A DNA stretch of 64,000 nucleotides from Devosia lucknowensis (GTDB lineage: Bacteria; Pseudomonadota; Alphaproteobacteria; Rhizobiales; Devosiaceae). Positions 1-7,660 of this stretch are shown piece by piece. The stretch is from assembly GCF_900177655.1 (NCBI RefSeq), contig NZ_FXWK01000001.1, positions 620,001-684,000 of the forward strand, given 5' to 3'. The position numbers and the translations under genes are program-made. The notes below the pieces were generated by a model. The model did not search any database. It was given only the letters and a program-made list of their open reading frames with translations, and had not been told where the DNA came from. The number at the start of each line of letters is the position of its first letter. Within the stretch, counting starts at the first letter, position 1.

Positions 1-2357
1 GGCTGGATGACGCCACGCCCGCGCGCCGCTATGGCTTCGCTCGTCCACTCGCCCGAGCCTTCCGGGATCACGGAGCCCAGGGCCGTCGGGCCCGATGCCA
101 CTTCCTGTCCGGCTGGTGACAGCGCGAAGTCCACGAATGCCTTGGCCAGTTCTGCATCCGGCGCATCCCTCGGGATCAGCATCGAGCGCGTGAGCACTAG
201 CACGTAGTCGTCAGGCACGACGATTTCGATCGGCGCACCCTCGGCCTGGCGTGCAAAGGCGTAGGAGCCCAGGACATTGTAGCCGAGAGCCAGGCTACCG
301 TCGGCCACGCCATTGAGAATGGCCGGGCTCGACCCCGAGAAGCGGGCATTGACGCGTCCGAAGGCACTGGCAAGCCGCCAGAAGGTCGAGGAGATCGTCT
401 GGTCCTGCGCCGCAAGCAGATAGCCGACGCCTGAAATGCCGATGTCATACGTGGCGATCTTGCCGCGGAAGCGCTCCGTCTGGGTCTCGAGCATTTCCGC
501 CAGCGTGAGATGGGTGCGCGGCACCTCGGCGTCGCTGATCAGATCGCGGTTGTAGATGATGACTGCCGGCTCGAACGTGAAACCGAAAACCTCGTTGCGC
601 CAATGCGCCCAATCCGGCAGGTCGCCGAGGTATGGGCTCTCATAGGCAAGGGCATGGCCATCATTGGCCAGCTTGAGCTGGAGATCCGAAGCCGAGCTGA
701 TCAACAGGTCCGGATGAATTTCGAGCGTGCCGTCGAGGAAACCTTCGAACAGGGGTCTTGAATCGGTTTCTTCATAGACCACCGTGACGCCTTCGTGCTC
801 CGCCTGGAAGGCGGCGACGAAATGCGCGAACAGCGGCGTGTCGGTCACGCCCAGAATATTGAGGACTTGTTCCTCACCGCCATCGGGCGCCGGATAGACC
901 GTCGTTGCCGCCTCGCTGGGGGAGGGGGCGAGCATCACCCCGGCCAGCATCGTGGCGACGACAAGCGCCGCGGTGCCGTTGGGTGCCGAGCGCCGGGGTA
1001 GGGGGAGCGATATCGCCACTGTAAGCCCACCGCCGTCCCGGTCGACCAGCGCCATGGTGCCGCCATGCGCCTCGGCCACCCGGGCGACGATGGAGAGGCC
1101 GAGGCCCGATCCCACCTTGCCGCTGCTGGCCTTGCCGCGCTTGAACCGCTCCATCACCAGCGGTTTTTCCGAGTTGTCGATGCCCGGTCCACGGTCGCTG
1201 ACGGCCACGACGAGCATCCCGTTCCGCACCCGCCCGGATATGTCGACCATGCCGTCCGAATAGACGAGGGCATTGTCCACCACATTGCGCATCATCTCGC
1301 GCAGAGCCACGCGGTCGCCGCGGATCGTGGCGACGGCAGCCTCATCGCTCACATCCACATGCAGGCGCCCAACCTGTTCCGGATCGAGGCGTTGTCGCAC
1401 CTCGTCGATTGCCGCCGATACTGTCGTCATGTCGATTTCCCGGTTTTCCAGGCGGTGCGAGATGGTGGCCTCCATCAGCAGCTGACTGACCAGCTGGCTG
1501 GCCTGCACCGCCCCGGTATGGATGCGACCTACGCGACGGCGCAGCGCCTCGGGGTCGTGTTCGTCCATCGCCACTTCGGCTTGTGCCCGCAGCGAGGCGA
1601 GCGGCGTGCGAACCTCGTGCGCCGCTTCAGCAACGAGCCCGGTCACGCGCTCCATGGAATTGCGCAGCCGCGCCATGAAGCCGTTGAGTGCGATCACCAG
1701 GTGACCGACTTCTTCGGGGACGGGGACCGTGATCGGCGACAGGTCATCGGGTGCCCGCGCGCGCAGTTCATGCTCCAGCTCCGTCAATGGCGCGAACATG
1801 CGGGAAATGCCGAACCAGACGAGACCGACGGCAAGCGCGGTGAGCGCCAGCACGGGAAGCACAGCATTGGAGAGGATTTCCGCGGACAAAGCCTCACGCT
1901 GGTTCTGCGTCTCCGCCACGTGGATGGTCACCCAACCCGTGTCGGTGGGTGTCGAAATCAGGCGTCCCACGCTCGCCACGCGCACCGTTTCACCGCGATA
2001 AACCGTATCGAGAAAGCTCGGCTCGGCCGAAACTGTCTCCCCCATCTGCATGGCCAGGTCCTGGTATCCGGTCACGGTTTGCGCATCGGGATCCTCGACC
2101 GCATAGAAAACCCGGTCCTGCCCCGAGAACATGGCGAAGGCGGCAAAGGGAATTTCCACGACCACCGCATCGCCCTCGACCTGCACCGCACCGGCGATGG
2201 TCAGTGCCGACGCCGCAAGCAGGCGATCGAAGGCCCGGTCCGAGGCGCGCTCCGCGTAGTCTCGGATGAAGACGATCAGAACGACCGATGCCGCCAGCAG
2301 CAGCGCCAGCGCCAGCACGAAGATGCGCCGGCGGATGGAAAAGGGTTTGCCGCCCAC
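1..2357 (-). CDS. Sensor histidine kinase fused in frame to a periplasmic solute-binding domain (C-terminus cut by window edge)
   Basis: A single frame of 785 codons runs off the left edge with no stop. It starts at a GTG four bases after the response-regulator stop. Residues about 10-30 form a membrane helix, followed by a periplasmic sensor region, a second helix near 170-190 and a HAMP-like linker. The H-box AHEVRTPLASLRAQ places the phosphorylated His at about 247. The N-box (RNVVDNALVYSD) and G boxes (DRGPGID, GSGLGLSIV) follow. After about residue 450, where such kinases normally end, comes a hydrophobic, signal-like segment (AALVVATMLAGVMLAPSPSEA is its span; key feature Ala/Leu/Val-rich then PSPSEA) and then about 310 residues resembling iron-type ABC solute-binding proteins (ILGVTDTPLFAHF, VIIYNRDLI, FVDFALSPAGQEV). 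A third membrane crossing would put this domain in the periplasm. An internal GTG at 1019 could alternatively start a separate binding protein, but the kinase frame has no stop before it. Confidence 0.85.
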   Translation of the reverse strand, partial: MGGKPFSIRRRIFVLALALLLAASVVLIVFIRDYAERASDRAFDRLLAASALTIAGAVQVEGDAVVVEIPFAAFAMFSGQDRVFYAVEDPDAQTVTGYQDLAMQMGETVSAEPSFLDTVYRGETVRVASVGRLISTPTDTGWVTIHVAETQNQREALSAEILSNAVLPVLALTALAVGLVWFGISRMFAPLTELEHELRARAPDDLSPITVPVPEEVGHLVIALNGFMARLRNSMERVTGLVAEAAHEVRTPLASLRAQAEVAMDEHDPEALRRRVGRIHTGAVQASQLVSQLLMEATISHRLENREIDMTTVSAAIDEVRQRLDPEQVGRLHVDVSDEAAVATIRGDRVALREMMRNVVDNALVYSDGMVDISGRVRNGMLVVAVSDRGPGIDNSEKPLVMERFKRGKASSGKVGSGLGLSIVARVAEAHGGTMALVDRDGGGLTVAISLPLPRRSAPNGTAALVVATMLAGVMLAPSPSEAATTVYPAPDGGEEQVLNILGVTDTPLFAHFVAAFQAEHEGVTVVYEETDSRPLFEGFLDGTLEIHPDLLISSASDLQLKLANDGHALAYESPYLGDLPDWAHWRNEVFGFTFEPAVIIYNRDLISDAEVPRTHLTLAEMLETQTERFRGKIATYDIGISGVGYLLAAQDQTISSTFWRLASAFGRVNARFSGSSPAILNGVADGSLALGYNVLGSYAFARQAEGAPIEIVVPDDYVLVLTRSMLIPRDAPDAELAKAFVDFALSPAGQEVASGPTALGSVIPEGSGEWTSEAIAARGRGVIQ

Positions 2358-2361
2358 GCCG

Positions 2362-3030
2362 CTACTCGCTTACCCGCACGACATAGCCGACGCCGCGCAC
2401 CGTACCAATCTCGACATTGGCGTGTTCGAGTTTCTTGCGGAGGCGCGAGATATGCAGTTCCAGCGCGTTGACCGAAACGCTCTCGTCGAAATTGAAGAGC
2501 TGGTTCATCAGCCGTTCCTTGGCCACGACCCTTCCGGCATGGGCCACGAGGATTTCGAGCAACCGGAATTCCCGTCGCCCGAGTTCAATTGCTCTGCCAT
2601 CCACGGCTGCGTTGAGGCCCGTGAGGTCCAGTTCCAAATTGCCTACGCTGACCGTATTCGACGCTTGCCCTCCGGTCCGCCGCAACAGCGCTCGCAGCCG
2701 GGCCTCGAGTTCGCGCAGGTCGAAGGGCTTCACGAGGTAATCGTCGGCCCCAAGATCGAGCAGACTCACCTTGTCGTCGATTTCTGAACGCGCAGTGATG
2801 ACGAGGATCGGCGCGTTGAACTTGCGCTTGCGCAATTCGGCAATGAGGCTGATGCCGTCGCGGTTGGGAAGCATCAGGTCGAGGGCTACCGCATCGAACG
2901 GCTCTGCATCTGCCGCCGGCACGACGTCATTGCCGTCTCGAACCCATTCAACCGAATGACCGGCCGAACGCAGGCGCTTTTCTATCGCCTCGCCCAGGTC
3001 TTCGTTGTCCTCAACCAGCAGAATGCGCAT
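2362..3030 (-). CDS. OmpR/PhoB-family response regulator (TctD-like)
   Basis: This 222-residue protein has the receiver plus winged-helix layout of the OmpR family. The receiver begins MRILLVEDNED, the phosphoacceptor is Asp51 (ALDLMLPNRDG), and the switch Thr and Lys lie in VITARSE and YLVKPFD. The DNA-binding domain covers about 125-222 and ends in RLRKKLEHANVEIGTVRGVG, typical of the recognition wing. The gene is immediately upstream of the kinase fusion on the same strand with a four-base gap, so the two are almost certainly cotranscribed partners. By analogy with TctDE the pair may control uptake of a small organic acid or metal chelate, but the ligand cannot be read from the sequence. 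Confidence 0.93.
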   Translation of the reverse strand: MRILLVEDNEDLGEAIEKRLRSAGHSVEWVRDGNDVVPAADAEPFDAVALDLMLPNRDGISLIAELRKRKFNAPILVITARSEIDDKVSLLDLGADDYLVKPFDLRELEARLRALLRRTGGQASNTVSVGNLELDLTGLNAAVDGRAIELGRREFRLLEILVAHAGRVVAKERLMNQLFNFDESVSVNALELHISRLRKKLEHANVEIGTVRGVGYVVRVSE

Positions 3031-3090
3031 GCGATCTCCTCCGCCGGGACACTAGAGCGCTCCCGGCGAAACTGGAAACGGTTTTGCGTC

Positions 3091-3282
3091 TCAGAACCGC
3101 GCGTGGTGCCCACGAAGTACCGTCGCCGTCCGTTGCACCAGAGAGGCCACGGCGGCGGTGGCTCCTGCGAGCGTCAGCCGGGGTGGATCGCGATAATTGG
3201 CCAGCATGATTTCGGCGAGGCGCTTGCCCTCGCGAACGATGCGGCGCTCGACCAGGTCCTGTCCTGCATTGGGTACGCGCAT
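3091..3282 (-). CDS. Small hypothetical protein (63 aa)
   Basis: A 63-residue frame preceded by a good ribosome-binding site (GGAGG, about six bases before the ATG). It is upstream of the response-regulator gene on the same strand with a 60-base gap, so it could be the first gene of that operon. The protein is basic (about nine Arg), has no obvious membrane segment and no motif I recognise; residues 38-50 (TLAGATAAVASLV) are mildly hydrophobic. Support is the ribosome-binding site and orientation only. Confidence 0.4.
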   Translation of the reverse strand: MRVPNAGQDLVERRIVREGKRLAEIMLANYRDPPRLTLAGATAAVASLVQRTATVLRGHHARF

Positions 3283-3460
3283 CGCCGCCTCCGTATGGTT
3301 GATGAAACCTTAACGGATCGACACGCCCTTGTCCCACAGCTTCCCTTCGGATGGTTTACGCGGGAGCAGGGCGGCAATGCCTTGCATTGTCGCGATTGCT
3401 TTAAATCCAGCGCAACGCCGCTGCACTAGCCTCGAGCAAAGACCACCAAAAAGACCGCAC

Positions 3461-3742
3461 ATGCCTTTCGGAAAGTCCCCCGGCGCCAACGCATCGCCGC
3501 TCCTGCTGGAACGTCGAATCGCCCCGCGTCGCGATACGTATATCGAAGCCACGATCTCCATCGGTTTCTCGAAAATGCCCTGTATCATCCGCAACGTGTC
3601 GGATTCGGGGGCCAAGCTTGAAGTCGCCAAGGTCAATGCCGTGCCGGACCGTTTCACGCTCAACGCGCCCGGTCACCGCCCGCAGCTTTGTCGTGTCGTC
3701 TGGCGTGCGCTCAAGGAAGTCGGCGTCGCCTACCAAGACTGA
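3461..3742 (+). CDS. PilZ-domain protein (c-di-GMP binding candidate)
   Basis: A 93-residue protein, the usual size of stand-alone PilZ proteins in this order. It shows both PilZ signatures: the Arg-rich switch ERRIAPRRDTYIEATI near residue 24 and the NVSDSGAKLEV motif (consensus D/NxSxxG) near residue 48. PilZ domains bind cyclic di-GMP and adjust motility, polysaccharide or transcriptional functions; the partner is unknown. I chose the ATG at 3461 rather than an in-frame ATG at 3329 because the upstream stretch is not conserved-looking and would overlap the regulatory region of the divergent small gene. It is transcribed toward the integrated element and ends about 60 bases before its left junction. 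Confidence 0.85.
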   Translation: MPFGKSPGANASPLLLERRIAPRRDTYIEATISIGFSKMPCIIRNVSDSGAKLEVAKVNAVPDRFTLNAPGHRPQLCRVVWRALKEVGVAYQD

Positions 3743-3803
3743 GCGCAAAGTTGAATCGTCACCACAGCGGTGAGCGCCAAGCGATTCTCATTGCTGGGTT
3801 CTG

Positions 3804-3852
3804 TGGTGCCGGCAGCAGGGTTCGAACCCGCGACCCCCTGATTACAAATCAG
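3804..3852. repeat. Left attachment site (attL), displaced 3' end of tRNA-Thr
   Basis: These 49 bases match 14342-14390 perfectly and in the same orientation. They represent tRNA-Thr nucleotides 28-76, including the T-loop GGTTCGAA and the encoded CCA, but the 5' half of the tRNA is missing, so this copy is not a functional tRNA. It marks where chromosome and element were joined by site-specific recombination. Confidence 0.95.
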
Positions 3853-3914
3853 TCTTCGGTTCGCCTTAAGAGGTCCGGAAATACTGACAACTGGCAACTG
3901 TCAGATGACATTAA

Positions 3915-3932
3915 TTGCATTTTTCGTTGCAA
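3915..3932. repeat. 18-bp repeat shared with the right end (candidate integrase arm site)
   Basis: TTGCATTTTTCGTTGCAA occurs here and again, perfectly and in the same orientation, at 14174-14191, near the two ends of the element but outside the 49-bp core repeats. A further GTTGCAA lies at 3954-3960 over the integrase stop codon, and more TTGCA motifs lie at 14236, 14275 and 14284. Tyrosine integrases of the lambda type bind short repeated arm sites flanking the core; this assignment is inferred from position. Confidence 0.5.
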
Positions 3933-3960
3933 GGGGCGGTAAGGGACAGCCTAGTTGCAA

Positions 3961-5205
3961 CTAGCCAAAGAGCCTTGCCGCCGCCTCTTCTTCCTCGTTA
4001 CGGCTGGCTTTCGTTTGGCCGAAAGCATGACCATAGACCTTGGTAAGAATGGCAACGTCCGAATGACCAAGCCGCTTGATTGCCATAAACGGCTCCATCC
4101 CTCTTCCGCCATTCTCAACCGGGTTGATCAGCCAGGACGCATAGAAATGCCGTAGGCAATGCGCCCCGGTGTATTTTGCCTCGCCATCACCATTGGTGAT
4201 CCCTGCCAATTTCCATGCAGGCTTTAGGCCTCGCGCTAGGAAGTTGCTCTTGCTCTGCGGCTGACCGCTGGCAGTTGGAAAAACAAGATCAAGTTCGCTA
4301 GCTGGGCAAGCTTTCTTATGATCCAGAAGCGTTCGGGCAAGCTCCGAATTGATCGGGATGGTTCTCTTTCCCGCCTTTGACTTAACCGCACCAGCTTTGC
4401 CAAAGCGGTCGATCTTTTGTCGAACATGGATTTGCAGATGATCGCCGGTTAGCTCGCAATCTTTCCAGCGCAGGCCAAGGGCCTCCGAAATACGCAATCC
4501 GGTGCCGATGATGGTCAGGATCATCGGACGCCAGCGGACAACGCCAGCAACGGTCATTGAAACGTACTTGACGCCAACAGGAGCGATGGGGGCGCGGAGC
4601 CATTTGGCGAGGGTACCAATTTCGCCAGTGCTAGGAAAATCAACGCCAGCTATCAGGGCAGAATTTCCGTCTTCTTCGTCGCCGTCCATCCGCGCCTTAC
4701 CAGACAGGATTTTGCCAGTAGCTCGCGAGGATTCCGAAACCACGTTCCGGCTAACTGTGCCGCTGTCCATTGAAAAAGAAAGCATTGACCGGAGCGTCAC
4801 CAGAGCGCGGCGGATTGTAAAGGTCGAGCGCTTACCCTCCTGCAAAGAGGCGACCAAGGCGAGAACGTCCTTGTTCTCAAGCTGAGTTAGTTTCTTGTCC
4901 TGTAGAAACGGCAGGACATGAAGTTTCATAGTTCGCTCGTAGTCCTGATAGGTCGCGGGTTCCCAAGACGACTTGTGCGCCTTGAGCCAAGCTGTGTTCG
5001 CAGCCTCGACTGTGAGGCTCTGACTGTCAGGAACATGCTTGCCCTTCTTTACCTCGCCTCTGACTTCGCCCTGAAAGTCTTCGGCCTCATCCCTAGTGTT
5101 GAACTGCTTGTGCCGACGCTTGCCATTCGCATCGTAATAGGCGGCGATCCATTTGTCGGTTTTGCGACCGCCTTCACCAGCCTTCAGTTTACGGACCTTT
5201 TCCAT
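3961..5205 (-). CDS. int: Tyrosine recombinase (phage-type integrase)
   Basis: A 414-residue site-specific recombinase that would integrate and excise the element at tRNA-Thr. The N-terminal 60 residues resemble an AP2-like DNA-binding module (WIAAYYDANGKRRHKQF). A core-binding helical domain spans about 65-160. The catalytic domain has Arg238 (GTGLRISEALGLRW), Lys near 280, the H349-x-x-R352 pair (AHCLRHFYASW), His381 (LGHSDV) and nucleophile Tyr391 (TKVYGHAF). All catalytic residues are intact, so it may be active. It reads toward attL and ends 108 bases from it, and it lies at the end of the element away from the intact tRNA. A tail rich in Glu follows the active Tyr. Confidence 0.96.
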   Translation of the reverse strand: MEKVRKLKAGEGGRKTDKWIAAYYDANGKRRHKQFNTRDEAEDFQGEVRGEVKKGKHVPDSQSLTVEAANTAWLKAHKSSWEPATYQDYERTMKLHVLPFLQDKKLTQLENKDVLALVASLQEGKRSTFTIRRALVTLRSMLSFSMDSGTVSRNVVSESSRATGKILSGKARMDGDEEDGNSALIAGVDFPSTGEIGTLAKWLRAPIAPVGVKYVSMTVAGVVRWRPMILTIIGTGLRISEALGLRWKDCELTGDHLQIHVRQKIDRFGKAGAVKSKAGKRTIPINSELARTLLDHKKACPASELDLVFPTASGQPQSKSNFLARGLKPAWKLAGITNGDGEAKYTGAHCLRHFYASWLINPVENGGRGMEPFMAIKRLGHSDVAILTKVYGHAFGQTKASRNEEEEAAARLFG

Positions 5206-5320
5206 GACCAGACTCCTTTGTCTGGCAGCAGACTAACGATCACCTAATTAGACTGCAATTACGAATGTCCCGAACGAGCGCCAAAAGACCCCAGAAGGGC
5301 CTTGCAATTTTCAATGAAGT

Positions 5321-5390
5321 GTGAAAGTATTCGCGCTCATGTCAAAATATTCATATAGACACAGTGAGCGGCTATTAAAGTGAAAATATT
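5321..5390. promoter_or_regulatory. Three phased direct repeats (GTSAAARTATT) between int and the HTH gene
   Basis: GTGAAAGTATT at 5321, GTCAAAATATT at 5341 and GTGAAAATATT at 5380 are spaced 20 and 39 bases apart, close to two and four helical turns. They lie in the AT-rich divergent region between the integrase and the excisionase-like gene. Such phasing suits cooperative binding by a small HTH protein such as the adjacent gene product, either as excisionase sites or as an operator. The role is inferred. Confidence 0.5.
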
Positions 5391-5444
5391 GCATCAGCGA
5401 TAGAAAGTCAAGCCATTATTCAAAATAATTAGGAGAATGAATTT

Positions 5445-5669
5445 ATGAAGGAAGCCGAACTACTCAAGGGGGCAAAGGAAATTGCAGAATTTCTAGGAAT
5501 GTCTGTAGAGGGGACAAAGAAGCTAATCCAGCGGAAACGAATTCCGACTTTTAAGCTGGGGAATAATCGATACGTGCGCGTTTCAACCTTGCTGGGGTTC
5601 ATTGAGGCGCAAGAGCAGGCGCAACTTGCCGCTATGAATGATAACGCAGACCAGAGGCTAGCGGCATGA
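5445..5669 (+). CDS. Small helix-turn-helix protein, excisionase/AlpA-like
   Basis: A 74-residue protein with one winged helix-turn-helix of the HTH_17/MerR-like kind: AKEIAEFLGMSVEGTKKLIQ forms the helix-turn-helix and IPTFKLGNNRYVRVSTL the wing, as in excisionases and AlpA-type regulators. It is divergent from the integrase and next to three phased repeats it could bind. In comparable elements such proteins direct excision or switch on the integrase and replication genes. A ribosome-binding site (AGGAG) precedes the ATG. The C-terminal 20 residues are a short tail rich in Ala and Gln. Confidence 0.75.
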   Translation: MKEAELLKGAKEIAEFLGMSVEGTKKLIQRKRIPTFKLGNNRYVRVSTLLGFIEAQEQAQLAAMNDNADQRLAA

Positions 5670-5758
5670 AGTCCCCCTCTAGCTCCAAGCCAACCACACC
5701 CCAAACCACCCCTAAACAGTATAAATAGAATATTATTGCGCCGAACCGTCGATTGTGC

Positions 5759-5787
5759 TTGACATTTGGCTATAAATGTGATAGTAT
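5759..5787 (+). promoter_or_regulatory. Sigma-70-type promoter ahead of the element's rightward genes
   Basis: TTGACA at 5759-5764 and TAGTAT at 5782-5787 are separated by exactly 17 bases, a near-consensus housekeeping promoter in an AT-rich stretch. It lies 240 bases upstream of the NUMOD4 gene and would transcribe the capsid, portal and primase genes. The rest of the gene-free stretch 5670-6026 holds AT-rich sequence and no other gene I can support. Confidence 0.7.
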
Positions 5788-6026
5788 TACAAACATAGCA
5801 AGTGGTTTTGTCTTTTGTTCGCCAACTTAGCTTGAATAGTTTTAGTATTCTATTCTCAATTTTACTGTGTTTCCCAAGCCCTCGCGATATTGCCTAACAG
5901 GCCTTTGCGGGGGCGCTTTTGCGCTTCGACCGGGCCGGTTTGCCTCCCTAAGCTACCGGCTCGATCCAAGCGCGAACTTTTCGCCCCTAACCATCACAAA
6001 TATAGAAAGGACCAGACAATCATCTG

Positions 6027-6383
6027 ATGACCGAAGAAGTATGGAAAAAAGCGGTTGGCTACCCGCCCTATTACGTTAGCTCATCGGGACGCGTTAAGCG
6101 GCTCCCATACATCGACCAATCTGGACGGCGACGACCAGAAATTCACCTCAAGCCCGTCCACATGGGAACCGGCGCTAGGTTTTATCGCAAGTCTCGCGGG
6201 CCGTACCTGTCGATTACCGTAGACGGCAGATGCAAGCGCGTCTTGCTCTCGGAAATGGTCGCAAAGACCTTCATAGACGAGAGCTATGACAAGGCAGTTC
6301 ATGACCTCCGTTTTCGTGACACAGACCCCTCAAATTGCACCGTCGATAACATCGTTATCGTCCCTCTTTTCGCTGTCCCCTGA
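6027..6383 (+). CDS. NUMOD4-domain protein with degenerate HNH-like tail
   Basis: A 118-residue protein. Its start matches the NUMOD4 pattern of homing endonucleases (EVWKKAVGYPPYYVSSSGRVKRL, i.e. W...Y.VSS.GRVK). The second half follows the usual order of HNH homing enzymes: GPYLSITVDGRCKRVLLSEM, then MVAKTFI, then a region where VNHxxGxxxNN would be expected but which reads VHDLRFRDTDPSNCTVDN. One His and the Asn residues remain, so catalysis is doubtful. HNH proteins often sit beside capsid genes and assist packaging in HK97-like phages. Here it lies directly upstream of the capsid gene. Confidence 0.65.
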   Translation: MTEEVWKKAVGYPPYYVSSSGRVKRLPYIDQSGRRRPEIHLKPVHMGTGARFYRKSRGPYLSITVDGRCKRVLLSEMVAKTFIDESYDKAVHDLRFRDTDPSNCTVDNIVIVPLFAVP

Positions 6384-6472
6384 CAGCGGTCAAATCCCCA
6401 ATTTCAAGATCACAACCGGCTCACAAAACAGGAGGCCGCTACTGACCAAAAATTACTGGAGAATATTTTTTA

Positions 6473-7660
6473 ATGACATTTCACGACGACAAATTAGCGC
6501 CTATTGCAGAGCATAATCAGCGCGAAAAGGCCCGCAATCGGCCTGTTTCACTCATCACTTCGCGAAAGAAGGTTGATACTCGCGGCAAGGAATTCGGCAG
6601 TCTCGCCAGAGTGCTTGGTTTAGCTGGCGGCAATATTCCGCATGCCATGCAGATTGCCGAAAACCAGTACCCAAAAGAGTTTGAGACTTTTTTCAAGGCG
6701 GCTGTAGGTGCTGGCACAACGACCCACCCAACATACGGCTCGCCCCTTGTTCCTGCCTATGAGCATTACGCCGCTGGCTTCGTAGACTACTTGCGAGACG
6801 CTACCATTCTAGGCCGCTTCGGAACTGGAAATATCCCGGCGCTACGAGCCGTACCTTTCAATATCAAGGTTCCGACTCAGGTGTCAGGGGGCAAGGGTTA
6901 TTGGGTCGGTCAGGGTGCGGCCAAGCCACTAACCAAATTCGACTTTGGAACTGCAAGCCTTGGCTGGAACAAGGTGGCGAACATCGCTGTAATTACAGAG
7001 GAACTTTTGCGCTGGAGCGATCCTGCCGCAGATTTGCTAATTCGTGATCAGCTAGTTGCTGCAATTGCCGAGACGATTGACGAGTCATTCGTGAATCCAG
7101 CTAGCACGGCAATCGAAGGCGTCCGCCCTGCTTCGATTACATCGGGCGTGACCGCGATCCCTTCAGTGGGTGGCGATATCAGCGCGATCCGCCAGGATGT
7201 TTCCAACATCATGGGCACCTTCCTTGCGGCCAAGTTGAGCCCCAAGAAGGGCGTATGGATAATGGACTCCATGACCGTGCTGCGCCTGACCATGATGACC
7301 AACGTCATGGGCGATTTGGAATTCCCAGATTTAGACCTCGATGGAGGATTTTTCTTCAAGCGACCGGTTATTGTTTCGGACCACGTAGACCCCGGCCTCA
7401 TTATTTTTGCCTCTGCCGAAGATATTATGGTCGCGGATGAAGGTCAGGCGACAGTTGACGTTTCCCGCGAAGCTTCCTTGGAAATGTCGGATACCCCAAT
7501 TGGGAATAGCACCACACCGACTCCGGCCCAGCTAGTGAGCCTATGGGCCACCAACTCAGTCGGTATCCGCGCAGAGCGCTATATTTCATGGGAAAAGCGC
7601 CGCCCGCAGGCTGTCGCCTACCTATCTGGCGTGACCTGGGGTGAAGAGGTCTTTTCATAA
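6473..7660 (+). CDS. Phage major capsid protein, HK97 fold
   Basis: A 395-residue protein recognisable as an HK97-family major capsid protein. After an N-terminal arm of about 90 residues come PLVPAYEHYAAGFVDYLRD, the KVPTQVSGGKGYWVGQGAAKP segment (typical E-loop/P-domain region with GxGxxxP), and the spine helix region ITEELLRWSDPAADLLIRDQ. The A-domain segment WIMDSMTVLRL and the C-terminal IRAERYISW, usual near the end of this family, follow. No separate protease or scaffold gene is present; the N-terminal 90 residues might act as a built-in delta domain, which is inference. The stop codon overlaps the portal start by one base. Confidence 0.88.
   Translation: MTFHDDKLAPIAEHNQREKARNRPVSLITSRKKVDTRGKEFGSLARVLGLAGGNIPHAMQIAENQYPKEFETFFKAAVGAGTTTHPTYGSPLVPAYEHYAAGFVDYLRDATILGRFGTGNIPALRAVPFNIKVPTQVSGGKGYWVGQGAAKPLTKFDFGTASLGWNKVANIAVITEELLRWSDPAADLLIRDQLVAAIAETIDESFVNPASTAIEGVRPASITSGVTAIPSVGGDISAIRQDVSNIMGTFLAAKLSPKKGVWIMDSMTVLRLTMMTNVMGDLEFPDLDLDGGFFFKRPVIVSDHVDPGLIIFASAEDIMVADEGQATVDVSREASLEMSDTPIGNSTTPTPAQLVSLWATNSVGIRAERYISWEKRRPQAVAYLSGVTWGEEVFS

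Noticed and set aside
1065..2471. A 468-codon plus-strand frame opposite the kinase
   Set aside because: It is the antisense shadow of the GC-rich kinase gene; its His/Arg/Gly-rich translation has no domain, while the opposite strand shows all kinase boxes.
3804..3852. A second tRNA-Thr gene
   Set aside because: Only the 3' part from the anticodon stem is present; the D-arm and 5' acceptor strand are missing, so it is the attL remnant.
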